Source of the DNA: Lachnoclostridium sp. UBA1241 | GTDB lineage: Bacteria; Bacillota; Clostridia; Lachnospirales; Lachnospiraceae | Length of the DNA: 49,312 nucleotides | Reading direction: 5' to 3' | Assembly: GCA_002308955.1 (NCBI GenBank) | Contig: DBWJ01000046.1 | Location: 1 to 49,312 of the forward strand | Shown here: positions 1 to 7,914 of the stretch, piece by piece | Position numbering within the stretch: the stretch's first letter is position 1 | How the letters are laid out: the number at the start of each line of letters is the position of its first letter | Made by a program: the position numbers and the translations under genes | The notes under the pieces: generated by a model | What the model was told of the DNA's origin: nothing | What the model saw: the letters and a program-made list of their open reading frames with translations, nothing else | Databases searched by the model: none

Positions 1-30
1 TGGTTTATTAATCTCATAATCTTTTAACAT
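1..30 (-). CDS. 5' end of an unidentified gene (partial)
   Basis: Only the first ten codons (MLKDYEINKP) lie in the window; the gene runs off the left edge. The start is an ATG at 28-30, preceded on the minus strand by AAGAGGAG nine bases upstream, a good ribosome binding site. It follows the XRE regulator gene in the same direction, with 60 bases between them. Ten residues are too few for a family assignment. Confidence 0.5.
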   Translation of the reverse strand, partial: MLKDYEINKP

Positions 31-90
31 CTGTCTCAACTCCTCTTATTTTCTAATCTTACTATGCTTTTCTGTCAGTCTTCATGCGCC

Positions 91-486
91 CTATTGCGGC
101 ATCCCGAAGAAAACAAAGTATACGATCATCGAGATCAGATCGATCAGCACAAGCGCTCCCAGCACTATGCCTGCAATCTTTAGCCCTTTCTTTGCTTTTT
201 TCTTATTATTTTCCGTTAACACATGCTCTTTAATATCACTGTACAAATCGGATTTTACTTTTTGTTCCGAAGCCTCGTCATTTTTTACGGCTTTATCAAG
301 CACAAGTTCATCCAGCGAGATGTCAAAAAGCTCACTGATCGCAACAAGCTTTTCCATGTCCGGCGTGGATTCTCCGACCTCCCATTTGGAAACCGTCTGG
401 CGGGAGACGTTCAAACGATTTGCGAGTTCTTCCTGCGAAAGTCCCTTTTGCTTACGAAGTTCATACAGTTTATTATTGAATTCCAT
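91..486 (-). CDS. XRE-family transcriptional regulator with C-terminal membrane segment
   Basis: This 131-residue protein starts at the ATG at 486, where an AGGCAGGA-like site precedes MEFNNKLYELRKQKG; a longer upstream reading has no good start. Residues 4-58 form a Cro/C1-type helix-turn-helix, with LSQEELANRLNVSRQTVSKW as the recognition unit. An acidic/lysine-rich linker follows. Residues 105-127 form one hydrophobic helix, ending just before the C terminus. Membrane-tethered XRE regulators of this layout are common in Clostridia. The gene overlaps the upstream CPBP protease gene by 14 bases, so the two are co-transcribed and probably translationally coupled. It is likely a local autoregulator; its ligand and targets are not visible. 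Confidence 0.85.
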   Translation of the reverse strand: MEFNNKLYELRKQKGLSQEELANRLNVSRQTVSKWEVGESTPDMEKLVAISELFDISLDELVLDKAVKNDEASEQKVKSDLYSDIKEHVLTENNKKKAKKGLKIAGIVLGALVLIDLISMIVYFVFFGMPQ

Positions 487-1405
487 TATTATCGTTCCTG
501 CCTTTCCATTTATAAAGAATAACGCCAATCGTGATTATGGTTATAACCGTCGTCGCTATTCCTGCCTCAAATCCATATTTTGACCCGTTGAAAATGTTAA
601 GCCTGTTGATCCTGATCAGAAACACTCCATCCATCTTTGCATCATTTCCCGATACCGTAAGTCCCAGGATTATGTTCAAAACATAATTCCACGCTGCATG
701 GAGCCCGCAGGAAATCCATATGTTCCCACGCCATAAAACAATTACGGAAAACAGAACAGAAATGAGATATAGATTTACGATGCCGATCAATGCATATAAA
801 AGTCCCGAATCCAGAATAGGAGTCATGATCAGGTGCGGAACAACAAATGCCGTCGAGCTGATGAATACAGCCATCGGAAGAGATATCTTCTTTTTCAGGG
901 TATTCATCAAAAAGCCCCTGCAAAGAATCTCTTCCTCAGAGCCCTGAATGATGAAGGCCAACCCCCATAACAGCAATCCTTTCATGCTCACGTCCCGGTT
1001 TATTCCCAAAAAGGAAACGGAACCTGTTACTAAGCAGATGGCCACAACAAGTACAAGCATTGCCACGGCAATCAGGGCTCCAAGCAGAGAATCCGTCCCC
1101 CGCTTCGTAAGTCCGACATCCTGCATGCTGCGCTTCTCGATAAGTCTGCAATACAGTAACGCTATTATAGTAAACAGAATATATCCGTAATAAGGAATCA
1201 GGCCGGCAATCTGCCCCTCAGGCATTACTCCATGAAGCGGATCATAACCCATTCCCGTATATAATCCGATTACAACAGCCTCTCCTAAAACTCCTGCCAC
1301 GAAGAATATCAGGACAAATGCGAGAACTTTTTTAATTACATACTCCGTTCCCGACATTTCCGTTCTGTTATTAAAGGGCAACAAATTGATAACATGTGTT
1401 TTCAT
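473..1405 (-). CDS. CPBP family intramembrane metalloprotease (Abi/CAAX-type)
   Basis: The protein has 310 residues and about eight hydrophobic segments. The three family motifs are present: EEExxxR (around residues 157-163, EEEILCRGF), FxxxH (FVVPH, around 191) and HxxxN (HAAWN, around 236). These are the putative metal-binding and catalytic residues of CPBP/Rce1-like glutamic proteases. The start at 1405 is set by AAGGAGG eight bases upstream; a reading from 1441 adds twelve residues without a ribosome site. It overlaps the downstream XRE gene. In Bacillota such proteins act in bacteriocin self-immunity or membrane-protein turnover. The substrate here is unknown. Confidence 0.85.
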   Translation of the reverse strand: MKTHVINLLPFNNRTEMSGTEYVIKKVLAFVLIFFVAGVLGEAVVIGLYTGMGYDPLHGVMPEGQIAGLIPYYGYILFTIIALLYCRLIEKRSMQDVGLTKRGTDSLLGALIAVAMLVLVVAICLVTGSVSFLGINRDVSMKGLLLWGLAFIIQGSEEEILCRGFLMNTLKKKISLPMAVFISSTAFVVPHLIMTPILDSGLLYALIGIVNLYLISVLFSVIVLWRGNIWISCGLHAAWNYVLNIILGLTVSGNDAKMDGVFLIRINRLNIFNGSKYGFEAGIATTVITIITIGVILYKWKGRNDNNGIQ

Positions 1406-1488
1406 TGATGGTTCCTCCTTAGGATTGTTTTTATGTATCAATCATAAAGGAGGCCCGTAAAAAGCTCTACCAACCATGCCCGGCAATC

Positions 1489-1506
1489 TGTCAACGCCCG
1501 CTGACA
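1489..1506. promoter_or_regulatory. Inverted repeat overlapping a possible -35 element upstream of the CPBP/XRE operon
   Basis: TGTCA and TGACA form a dyad with an 8-base centre. Read on the minus strand the right part gives TTGACA, a perfect -35 match, but the hexamer 17 bases further (GGTAGA) is a poor -10. It could be an operator for the operon's XRE protein. The evidence is position and symmetry only. Confidence 0.3.
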
Positions 1507-1530
1507 ATTATGTTAAAAACCGTTGCAATG

Positions 1531-2526
1531 CTAGCAGAACGCAAGATAATGCTTCGTACTGATCTCTATAACATTTGTCGCAATGTTATAACGGAATACA
1601 TCGCGGCAGAAAAGATTTCTGATCTGCGGTGAGTGCCTGGTTGTATTAAATGCGTCTGACGCCAGGTGAAGCATTCTCTTTACAGCTTTCTTATCATTCT
1701 CTGCCGCGAAGAAAACAAGGTCCTTCGCCGGTATCGCAATGACGATGTTGCTTCCGTTCTGATTGGCGATAGAACTCCAGAGGCCGGGGAGGAGTATCGA
1801 CTCCGCCTCAAAATCCCCGCCGCAGGCAATCGCATAAACATCAGGCATGTTCGTCTGACAGATTCGGTATTGAACGTCACGGATCAGATTCTCAAATGCT
1901 GCTTTCTGAACCATCTCGGGTGTCACATCATCCGGGATATTCGTTGTCCGAAGATAGCCGAGCACGTTCCCGAGATCCTCAACATAGCAAAGAATAAAGC
2001 TGTCATAGATACGGGTCGCCAACATATCGGGCAAAATGTCCTGCCCTCCGTTCAGTTCCGGCGGGAGAATGGTGGCATCCCTGTCCGGCTTTTTGGCCCA
2101 GTTCTTACGGATGCGCGGGTAAACCTTCGCAAGGTTAAACACATAATCATCGCAGAAGCCGTCATCGTATTGATACCCCTCCGGCAAATGCCAATCCGTC
2201 TCGAAGTACTCCGAGCTATGCCCCCATGCGATTACGCAGACATCCTTCAGCTGTTCTTTGACACGTTCCAGAAAATCAATTCCGTACCGACTGATGGAAA
2301 ACCGCAAAGCAACGAAGATTGTCAGGGAATATCCCTCATATTGCTTCCCCCACTCACCCTCGTACGCATCCAGATAGGCGTTAATCTTGTTTTGAAGGGT
2401 CGTCGCGTGCTGAACACGCACCGCGCAATTCCATTCCAGGTCATCGATGATCTGCATTTCCAGATACTTCTGCTCCGCATTCGCGACATACGAATCAATC
2501 ATGTTAAGATCAGTAACTGTTGACAT
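1531..2526 (-). CDS. DUF1444-like protein of unknown function
   Basis: This is a 331-residue soluble protein without signal peptide or membrane segment. The C-terminal part, with an LPGLW segment followed by IAIPAKDLVFF and a helical stretch, resembles the DUF1444/YtpQ family; this is a by-eye match and moderately sure. The ATG at 2526 is chosen over a GTG at 2535 because AAGGAG lies eight bases upstream of the ATG and would almost touch the GTG. It follows a SUFU and a SMI1/KNR4 gene on the same strand, 89 bases after the SUFU stop, so it may belong to an immunity-type cluster. No catalytic motif was seen. Confidence 0.6.
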   Translation of the reverse strand: MSTVTDLNMIDSYVANAEQKYLEMQIIDDLEWNCAVRVQHATTLQNKINAYLDAYEGEWGKQYEGYSLTIFVALRFSISRYGIDFLERVKEQLKDVCVIAWGHSSEYFETDWHLPEGYQYDDGFCDDYVFNLAKVYPRIRKNWAKKPDRDATILPPELNGGQDILPDMLATRIYDSFILCYVEDLGNVLGYLRTTNIPDDVTPEMVQKAAFENLIRDVQYRICQTNMPDVYAIACGGDFEAESILLPGLWSSIANQNGSNIVIAIPAKDLVFFAAENDKKAVKRMLHLASDAFNTTRHSPQIRNLFCRDVFRYNIATNVIEISTKHYLAFC

Positions 2527-2615
2527 ACCACACACTCCTTTTAACTTTTATGTGAAATAAGGCTTATTCCTCCTGAAAACCATCAATGGTGTATTTCTTA
2601 AACACAACAGCCGTA

Positions 2616-3149
2616 TTACCTTCTCACTGCCGCGACATCGATCTCATTTTCCTCAAGATAAGTTTCAAATGCGTCGCTCCCGTGCTGTTTGAAGAACTCG
2701 GCCTCTTCCTTCGTCACGAAAAAACACATGTATATCTCACATCCCTTATCGACAACGGAGAACTCCTCCGGCAGTCCCGATACATCCGTAAAATACAATG
2801 CAGTTTTGCCGCATGAATCCGAGAAGCCGGGCACGATGTTATCGACGCCTTCGATCAGGATGCCGCGACCGAACTCCATCTTCTCCGCCACAATATGGCA
2901 TACCGTATTCGCGAGAATCTCAGAACATTCATCATACAAATCATCCACCGGCAGAACCACTTCACACAGGCGATGGATTTCTTCGGAAAACTTTGTCATT
3001 CCGAACGTGGCAAATACCATGCAGTCTTTAAAAACATTTGGAAAGCCGAGAATCTGCACGATCCGGTCTCCGAAACGATACTGTTCGGAACCGACGAAGT
3101 CCCCGAGATATTTCGCGTAATGATCAAGAATTTTGTCACCGATACCCAT
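2616..3149 (-). CDS. Suppressor-of-fused (SUFU) domain protein, probable immunity-type protein
   Basis: The protein has 177 residues. It shows the bacterial SUFU pattern: an N-terminal region with FGMTKF, a central LPVDD helix, then TALYFTDVSGLPEEF and a C-terminal TKEEAEFFKQHGSDAFETYL segment that matches the usual end of the domain. In bacteria SUFU proteins are mostly immunity proteins against polymorphic toxins. The start at 3149 is preferred because AGGGGG sits eight bases upstream; the ATG at 3155 is too close to it. It lies 50 bases downstream of the SMI1/KNR4 gene. No toxin gene is nearby in the window, so its partner is unknown. Confidence 0.75.
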   Translation of the reverse strand: MGIGDKILDHYAKYLGDFVGSEQYRFGDRIVQILGFPNVFKDCMVFATFGMTKFSEEIHRLCEVVLPVDDLYDECSEILANTVCHIVAEKMEFGRGILIEGVDNIVPGFSDSCGKTALYFTDVSGLPEEFSVVDKGCEIYMCFFVTKEEAEFFKQHGSDAFETYLEENEIDVAAVRR

Positions 3150-3199
3150 AAGCATTTCCCCCTTGCGGTCGTGGCATTTGCCGGAAGTGTCCATCCGGA

Positions 3200-4180
3200 T
3201 TAATCTAAAACTTCTCCGCGTGTCGTCATCTCGCTGTCTGCAAGAACAATCTTGATAAACTCAACCAGGTTCTTCGCGGCAAATGTGACCTGAATCTCCG
3301 CCTCATTATCGATGTTGACAATCCTCGGCTCACCGTTCTCGTCAACCACGCGGTAATCCATATAGTACATATTATGTCCGCCGCCATCGGTCTCTCCGAA
3401 CGGGATTCCGATGTCCGGGTATTCCATATCGTTCTTCCAGTCGTCGAACATTGCCTCCAGGCTGTTTCGCGAATTCGGTTCCGGACCGATTCCGTAGATT
3501 GCCGTCAGCCAGCGCTTGTCGGACTCATCACGGATTTCACCGCCGTTTTGATACTCCAGCAGTTCTCTGTATGCGGGCGAAATCTTATAGCCGATTGCCT
3601 TCTCCGTCCGTTCGATCCACTCTTCCGTAATCTTCGGGAACTCATACTTACTTCGTTTCCCTCCCGGATTGTCAAACAGCAGGGATAAGTCCACTCCGGC
3701 GAACAATCCGGCAGGCTTCTGAATCCTGTCCGAATACATTGCTGCCTGTTCGGGAGTCTCAGGCTTCTCCGGTTCGGGCGCCCTGTACCAGTTATATGCT
3801 TCATCGTTAGCATTTGCGGCGGAAACAACTACATTGTTTTCGAGGACATCCACTAAAACGAACCAATTTGGATGGCTTTTATTTCTTCTGACCCGAAGGC
3901 GGTAATACTCATTTCGCAGAAAGCGAGGTGCGTACGGATATCCGAACAGTTTTTTCCTGCTAAACCAGTATACGGTTCCGACAGCCCCTATCGGATTCCC
4001 CGGATTCTCTATATTCTTCGTGGATAAGCATTGAATTTCCGCTCTCTCTTCCTTACCATATGTCTGAAAGGCGGAGCATCCCTTCTCCCATGCCCAGCGG
4101 ACCTTTACAACAATTTCCTCTGTTCCCTCCGAAAACTCCTGTAAGAATTCCTTCTTGTTCTCTTCTGTTAGTTTTTTCAT
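3200..4180 (-). CDS. SMI1/KNR4 family protein with N-terminal extension
   Basis: The protein has 326 residues. The C-terminal half (about 180-320) is a SMI1/KNR4 domain: it opens with ITEEWIERTEKAIGYKISPA, then an LLEYQNGGE turn, then IPFGETDGGGHNMYYMDYR. The N-terminal 150 residues form a separate basic, aromatic-rich domain that I do not recognise, joined by a Pro/Glu-rich linker. SMI1/KNR4 domains in bacteria are a major immunity-protein superfamily. The start at 4180 has GGAGG ten bases upstream. A good promoter precedes it, so it is the first gene of the SMI1-SUFU-DUF1444 unit. Confidence 0.75.
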   Translation of the reverse strand: MKKLTEENKKEFLQEFSEGTEEIVVKVRWAWEKGCSAFQTYGKEERAEIQCLSTKNIENPGNPIGAVGTVYWFSRKKLFGYPYAPRFLRNEYYRLRVRRNKSHPNWFVLVDVLENNVVVSAANANDEAYNWYRAPEPEKPETPEQAAMYSDRIQKPAGLFAGVDLSLLFDNPGGKRSKYEFPKITEEWIERTEKAIGYKISPAYRELLEYQNGGEIRDESDKRWLTAIYGIGPEPNSRNSLEAMFDDWKNDMEYPDIGIPFGETDGGGHNMYYMDYRVVDENGEPRIVNIDNEAEIQVTFAAKNLVEFIKIVLADSEMTTRGEVLD

Positions 4181-4212
4181 TCATCATTTACCTCCGCGAA
4201 AAGATTTAAAAT

Positions 4213-4242
4213 ATTATACCATACTCCTATGGCATTTGTCAC
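4213..4242 (-). promoter_or_regulatory. Sigma-A type promoter for the SMI1/KNR4 operon
   Basis: On the minus strand GTGACA (4237-4242) and TATAAT (4213-4218) are separated by 18 bases; TGG directly before the -10 gives an extended -10. The SMI1/KNR4 start codon is about 33 bases downstream. Confidence 0.6.
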
Positions 4243-4297
4243 GAAATACCATGTAAAAGCGTATGCTGTTTTAGTGGCGCAATCCGGTTCGGTATGC

Positions 4298-4303
4298 TAT
4301 AAT
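4298..4303 (+). promoter_or_regulatory. Extended -10 promoter for the small membrane protein gene
   Basis: A perfect TATAAT preceded by TGC forms an extended -10; no good -35 is visible. The ATG at 4333 lies 30 bases downstream. It is divergent from the SMI1/KNR4 promoter. Confidence 0.5.
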
Positions 4304-4332
4304 GTTTTAAATACGATATAGGGGGATGTGGC

Positions 4333-4656
4333 ATGATTATCGGATTTATCTTTTGGAGCATAATCGCGGCAGGACTTACTGTGATCGGAATCATTTCGTG
4401 GAGATCAAAAAAGCCCGTGGGATTCTTCGCGGGCGTTAAGCCTCCGGAAGTTACGGACACGGTAAAGTACAACCACGCCGTCGGGACAATCTGGTTCGTC
4501 TATGCGGCAGTCTTTGAACTGTGCGGTGTGCCGTTACTGTTTCTGAAGCGGAATTCCGCAGGGTTTGCCTTTATAATGCTCGGCGTCGTCGCCGCCTCCA
4601 TCGGGCTGGCGGTAGCATATACCGTTATTCAAACGAAATATGAAAAAAAGCCGTGA
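4333..4656 (+). CDS. Small integral membrane protein, unknown function
   Basis: This 107-residue protein has three predicted membrane helices (about 2-22, 52-72 and 78-98) and a short conserved-looking loop, KPVGFFAGVKPPEV, between the first and second. Similar proteins with a 'GFFxGVKPP' loop are frequent as hypothetical proteins in Clostridia, as far as I recall, but I cannot name a family. It stands alone between divergent and convergent neighbours with its own extended -10 promoter and an AGGGGG site. The stop codon lies inside the terminator hairpin that follows. Confidence 0.65.
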   Translation: MIIGFIFWSIIAAGLTVIGIISWRSKKPVGFFAGVKPPEVTDTVKYNHAVGTIWFVYAAVFELCGVPLLFLKRNSAGFAFIMLGVVAASIGLAVAYTVIQTKYEKKP

Positions 4657-4672
4657 CTCATGTCACGGCTTT
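4647..4672. terminator. Bidirectional intrinsic terminator
   Basis: AAAGCCGTGAC and GTCACGGCTTT form an 11-bp perfect stem around a 4-base loop, with an A-run before it and a T-rich end after it. It serves the membrane-protein gene, whose TGA is inside the stem, and probably also the flavoprotein gene converging from the right. Confidence 0.8.
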
Positions 4673-4677
4673 AGTAT

Positions 4678-5358
4678 TCAGCCTCCGTTCACATTCCGGA
4701 TGTATTCCTCCGCGGAAATCATCGGTTTTTCAAGTTCCGCTACGGTTTCGGCAGAAAGTGTCATCGTCGAAGCGTATTCCTCTCCGGCCTTTTCGAACTT
4801 CCTTAGAAGCGGGTCTGCAACCACTGCTGCCAAAGGAACGTTGAGAAGCGGCGTTTCGGGAACGCATACCATGTCGGGGTTGCAGAAACAGGTCTTGCAC
4901 TGAAGCTTTACGGCATCAAAATTACCTTCCCAGTGCGGGAATCCGCATCCGCAGATCACAAGTGTATGAATCCGTGAGAAATCAGCCAGCGCCTCATGCC
5001 GCACGGTTCCGTCCGAAAGCTGTTCCATCCGCATCTTTACAAGAGGAATGGTGCGGTCCAGCACCGCCTTCAGATGCGACGGCATGCCGTAACAATAAAG
5101 CGGGAAGCTCCAGATAATCAGATCCGAATCCCGGTATAAATCAAGAATCTCATTCTGGTCATCCTCAATCAGGCAGTGTCCATTCATCTGCTGCCAGCAA
5201 CCGAAACAGCCCCTGCAGGGCGCAATCTTCTTATCAATCACGTCGACAACGTGAACCTCATGCTCTCCATTACGGTTCAGTCCCTTAAGAAATGCGTCCG
5301 TCAGGCGGAAGGTGTCGCTTTTCTTCTTCGGACTTCCGTTCAGTACCAGTACTTTCAT
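4678..5358 (-). CDS. Flavodoxin-fold NAD(P)H-dependent oxidoreductase
   Basis: The protein has 226 residues. It begins MKVLVLNGSPKKKSDT, the phosphate-binding loop of FMN-binding flavodoxin-like oxidoreductases, and continues with CRGCFGCW, a cysteine pattern seen in iron-sulfur flavoprotein relatives, and WSFPLYCYGMPSHLKAVLDR, the second FMN-contacting segment. Further cysteines (CKTCFC) follow in the C-terminal half. The start at 5358 is fixed by AAGGAG nine bases upstream. It is expected to be cytosolic and to use FMN; the substrate is unknown. It lies just after the NUDIX-GrpB gene, 14 bases away, and so probably ends that operon. Confidence 0.8.
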   Translation of the reverse strand: MKVLVLNGSPKKKSDTFRLTDAFLKGLNRNGEHEVHVVDVIDKKIAPCRGCFGCWQQMNGHCLIEDDQNEILDLYRDSDLIIWSFPLYCYGMPSHLKAVLDRTIPLVKMRMEQLSDGTVRHEALADFSRIHTLVICGCGFPHWEGNFDAVKLQCKTCFCNPDMVCVPETPLLNVPLAAVVADPLLRKFEKAGEEYASTMTLSAETVAELEKPMISAEEYIRNVNGG

Positions 5359-5372
5359 GTGTGCATTCTCCT

Positions 5373-6308
5373 TTAAATTCCCAGTTTGCAATAAATCTTC
5401 TCAATGAACGGCGATTTGTACGCGATGTAGCCGTCGATATCGAAAGGATACCGCTTCGCGCCCTCTTCCTTCACCCGGCTGTATTCCGCCACCGCATCGG
5501 GATTTGCGCGCAGGTAATCGCGAAATGTGACATGCCGCTTCAGCTCGGACGAGTCCTTCGTACATACATACAGATGGTGCTTCCGAAGGTGTTCCTTGCC
5601 GTCGTAGGAGAACGCCTCCCGCCCCGGAATCTCTTTATTGCCTTCATGGGTATACCCGATCTTTCCGAGCGCCTCGATCACCGAAGGCAGCACCGCTTCC
5701 CCTTCGATTACCACATCAATGTCGATGATCGGCTTGGCGGAAAGTCCCGGAACGGATGTGCTTCCGACATGTTCAATCGAAATCGCAAGATCTCCGAGCG
5801 CGTCCTCGAGTTCTCCTTTAATCGCCTGAAAATCCTCTGCCCACGCGCTGTCATAAGGGCACACTTCCACGCGTTTATAGCCCCTCGGTGAAGTTTTAAG
5901 GACCTCCTCTATCCGCTTAAAGTCCGCCCGTTCCTCCGCGGGGTTATAGGTATAATTGTCCGGAACATCGTCGAACAAGGCGACGCGCTCCATCTCGCTC
6001 TCGGGAAGTTCTCCGAGCGCATGCGCATAGGCAAGAAACGCGCGTCCGTTATTCTTTCCGACGCCGTCGTCCCACAGCTGCTCATAGTCCCAAAGAGGAA
6101 TCATGTAGCAGTCCCGAATTCCGGTTTCCTCGAAAAGCTCCCGGAAAGCCGCTTCAAGCGCGGTCTCACCCGGCTCCACATGCCCGCCGGGATGCTCAAA
6201 ACTCTGTCTCCTCTTATGAAAGCTGTATACCCACTTGTCTGCATAACGGCCAAATATGACGACAAATTCGATATTCTCCAGTTCTCCCGCCCTATAATAG
6301 GTTTTCAT
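5373..6308 (-). CDS. NUDIX hydrolase fused to a GrpB-family nucleotidyltransferase-like domain
   Basis: This 311-residue protein carries two domains. Residues about 1-135 form a NUDIX domain with a complete Nudix box (GGHVEPGETALEAAFRELFEE). Residues about 145-311 form a GrpB/UPF0157 domain, with EHVGSTSVPGLSAKPIID and DVVI matching the nucleotidyltransferase-fold signature of that family. The NUDIX part probably hydrolyses a nucleoside-diphosphate derivative; GrpB substrates are not established. The ATG at 6308 has GGAGG five bases upstream; a TTG at 6353 overlapping the previous stop is less likely. It is the third gene of an operon with another NUDIX gene and a radical SAM gene. Confidence 0.8.
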   Translation of the reverse strand: MKTYYRAGELENIEFVVIFGRYADKWVYSFHKRRQSFEHPGGHVEPGETALEAAFRELFEETGIRDCYMIPLWDYEQLWDDGVGKNNGRAFLAYAHALGELPESEMERVALFDDVPDNYTYNPAEERADFKRIEEVLKTSPRGYKRVEVCPYDSAWAEDFQAIKGELEDALGDLAISIEHVGSTSVPGLSAKPIIDIDVVIEGEAVLPSVIEALGKIGYTHEGNKEIPGREAFSYDGKEHLRKHHLYVCTKDSSELKRHVTFRDYLRANPDAVAEYSRVKEEGAKRYPFDIDGYIAYKSPFIEKIYCKLGI

Positions 6309-6349
6309 CTCGCCCTCCGTTGCTGCGCTTTGCGCCCGGCCGGATTCTT

Positions 6350-7237
6350 TCAATCCGGGTTTTCGGACAGCTTCTTATGCAGCGTATTCATAACATTTTT
6401 CTTGTCCGCGCACCACTGCGGCTCAATCAACAGTTTCTTCGGGCCGTCGCCGGTAATCCGGTGAATTACGGTTTCCTCCGGAAGCAGTCCGAGGGCCTTC
6501 TTAAGAAGCTCCGCATACTCCGTAAGCGTCATGACCGGCCACGGGTTCTTAAGATATTCCTCACCGAGCTTTGTGCCGCGAAGGATCTGCAACAGTTGAA
6601 GCTTTACGCCGTCCGGTGCCGGATTCAGTCCCGCAAGATAACGGACGGAGTTAAGCATATCCGCTTCGCTTTCCCCGGGAAGCCCGAATATTAAGTGCAC
6701 GATTACTGTAATCCCGGCCGCTTTAAGCCTCCGGTACGCATCCTCGAAAACGCTCCGGGGATAGCAGCGGTTGATCCGCTCCGCAGTTGCGTCACAGGCG
6801 GTCTGAAGCCCCAGCTCCACCCACACCGGCTTGATCCGGTTCAGCTCCGAAAGCATCGCGATCACCTCGTCCGAAACACAATCCGGACGGGTTCCGATTG
6901 AAAGAATAACGATATCCTCCCCGGAAATCGTCTCACGGTAGAGTTCGCGGAGCCTTGCGATATCGCCGTATGTATTCGTATAGGACTGAAAGTAGGCAAT
7001 GAAATGAGTGCCCTTCGTTTTCCTGCTTACAAGTTCCTTCGCCTTTTCGATCTGCTCTCTGATCGGTGCCGGAACCGTGGCGAAATCCCCGCTTCCGCCT
7101 TCCGAACAGAACGTGCAGCCGCCTACGCCGACGGTCCCGTCTCGGTTCGGGCAGGTACAGCCGCTGCTTAACGAAAGCCGGTAGATTTTCTCTCCATAAC
7201 GTTCCTTCAAAACGTCGGAAATAAAGCGGTTTCTCAT
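6350..7237 (-). CDS. TIGR01212/YhcC-type radical SAM protein
   Basis: The 295-residue protein matches the YhcC family. It has an N-terminal cluster motif with cysteines at 29, 41 and 44 within CPNRDGTVGVGGCTFC, then FQSYTNTYG, and VWVELGLQTACDATAERINR typical of Elp3-related radical SAM enzymes. The C-terminal part (LQILRGTKLGEEY, HRITGDGP) also fits. The family binds a [4Fe-4S] cluster and S-adenosylmethionine; its substrate is not established. The start overlaps the upstream NUDIX stop as ATGA, indicating translational coupling. Confidence 0.88.
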   Translation of the reverse strand: MRNRFISDVLKERYGEKIYRLSLSSGCTCPNRDGTVGVGGCTFCSEGGSGDFATVPAPIREQIEKAKELVSRKTKGTHFIAYFQSYTNTYGDIARLRELYRETISGEDIVILSIGTRPDCVSDEVIAMLSELNRIKPVWVELGLQTACDATAERINRCYPRSVFEDAYRRLKAAGITVIVHLIFGLPGESEADMLNSVRYLAGLNPAPDGVKLQLLQILRGTKLGEEYLKNPWPVMTLTEYAELLKKALGLLPEETVIHRITGDGPKKLLIEPQWCADKKNVMNTLHKKLSENPD

Positions 7238-7722
7238 CCTTCCACCGAAAGCCTTTCCCCGTTAAGAACGACCTCCGTGAGCCGGTCATCGGGCGTATAA
7301 ACAAGCTTTAAGGAAAAGAACGGCGCATCCTCCTTAAGAAGCCGGAAGAACACCTTGTCTCCCTCCCAGATCGGAAGTTCCTCCACGCGGTCCTTGTCAA
7401 TCCAGGTAAGCTCGCCCTCGTCGCACTCCCCGATTTCGCCTTCCCACCGGTCGGCCGTGTAAAGGTGCATGTATTCCGTCACATTTGCCCCATAGACAAA
7501 TGTGACGATTCCCCGCGCCCGGTACCCTTTAAGCGTCACGCCGGTCTCCTCGAAAACCTCGCGGAGCAGGCACTCGTCCGGGCTCTCGCCGAACAGAAAA
7601 TGCCCGCCGACGCCGATGTACTTATCGCGGTTAATGTCTTTCTCCTTCTTGACGCGGTGCAGCATCAGGTACTTTCCGTCCCGCTCAAGGTAACATAAGG
7701 TTGTAAGCTCCGGTACCGGCAT
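7234..7722 (-). CDS. NUDIX hydrolase, 8-oxo-dGTP diphosphatase-like
   Basis: This 162-residue protein begins MPVPELTTLCYLERDGKYLMLHR and contains the Nudix box GGHFLFGESPDECLLREVFEE. The short LCYLERDGKYLMLHR N terminus is typical of the MutT-like 8-oxo-dGTP diphosphatases of Clostridia, a nucleotide-pool cleaning function. The ATG at 7722 has GGGGTG a few bases upstream; a TTG at 7737 gives only five more residues. It is the first gene of a three- or four-gene minus-strand operon and overlaps the radical SAM gene by four bases. Confidence 0.85.
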   Translation of the reverse strand: MPVPELTTLCYLERDGKYLMLHRVKKEKDINRDKYIGVGGHFLFGESPDECLLREVFEETGVTLKGYRARGIVTFVYGANVTEYMHLYTADRWEGEIGECDEGELTWIDKDRVEELPIWEGDKVFFRLLKEDAPFFSLKLVYTPDDRLTEVVLNGERLSVEG

Positions 7723-7848
7723 GTTTTCACCCCGCAAAATGTGATAGATTCCCGTTCGGAATATAGCATTTTCCGAAGGGACCTGTCAAGGCGTGACGCC
7801 CCGGAGCCCCTGTTTTTCACCGATTTTTCCCGATTCCGTAACCTTTTG

Positions 7849-7888
7849 TTGCATTCTTTCCTTCTTACGGCTATAATGCGGATATAAT
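7849..7888 (+). promoter_or_regulatory. Promoter of the ParB-like/BMP fusion gene
   Basis: TTGCAT (7849-7854) and TATAAT (7872-7877) are 17 bases apart. A second TATAAT occurs at 7883-7888. The coding start is at 7915, with AAAGGAG at 7896-7902. Confidence 0.65.
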
Positions 7889-7914
7889 TTAGTAGAAAGG
7901 AGTACCTGTTTTTC

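Noticed and set aside
6309..6353. TTG start of the NUDIX-GrpB gene overlapping the radical SAM stop
   Set aside because: The ATG at 6308 has GGAGG directly upstream, and the extra residues do not resemble a NUDIX N terminus.
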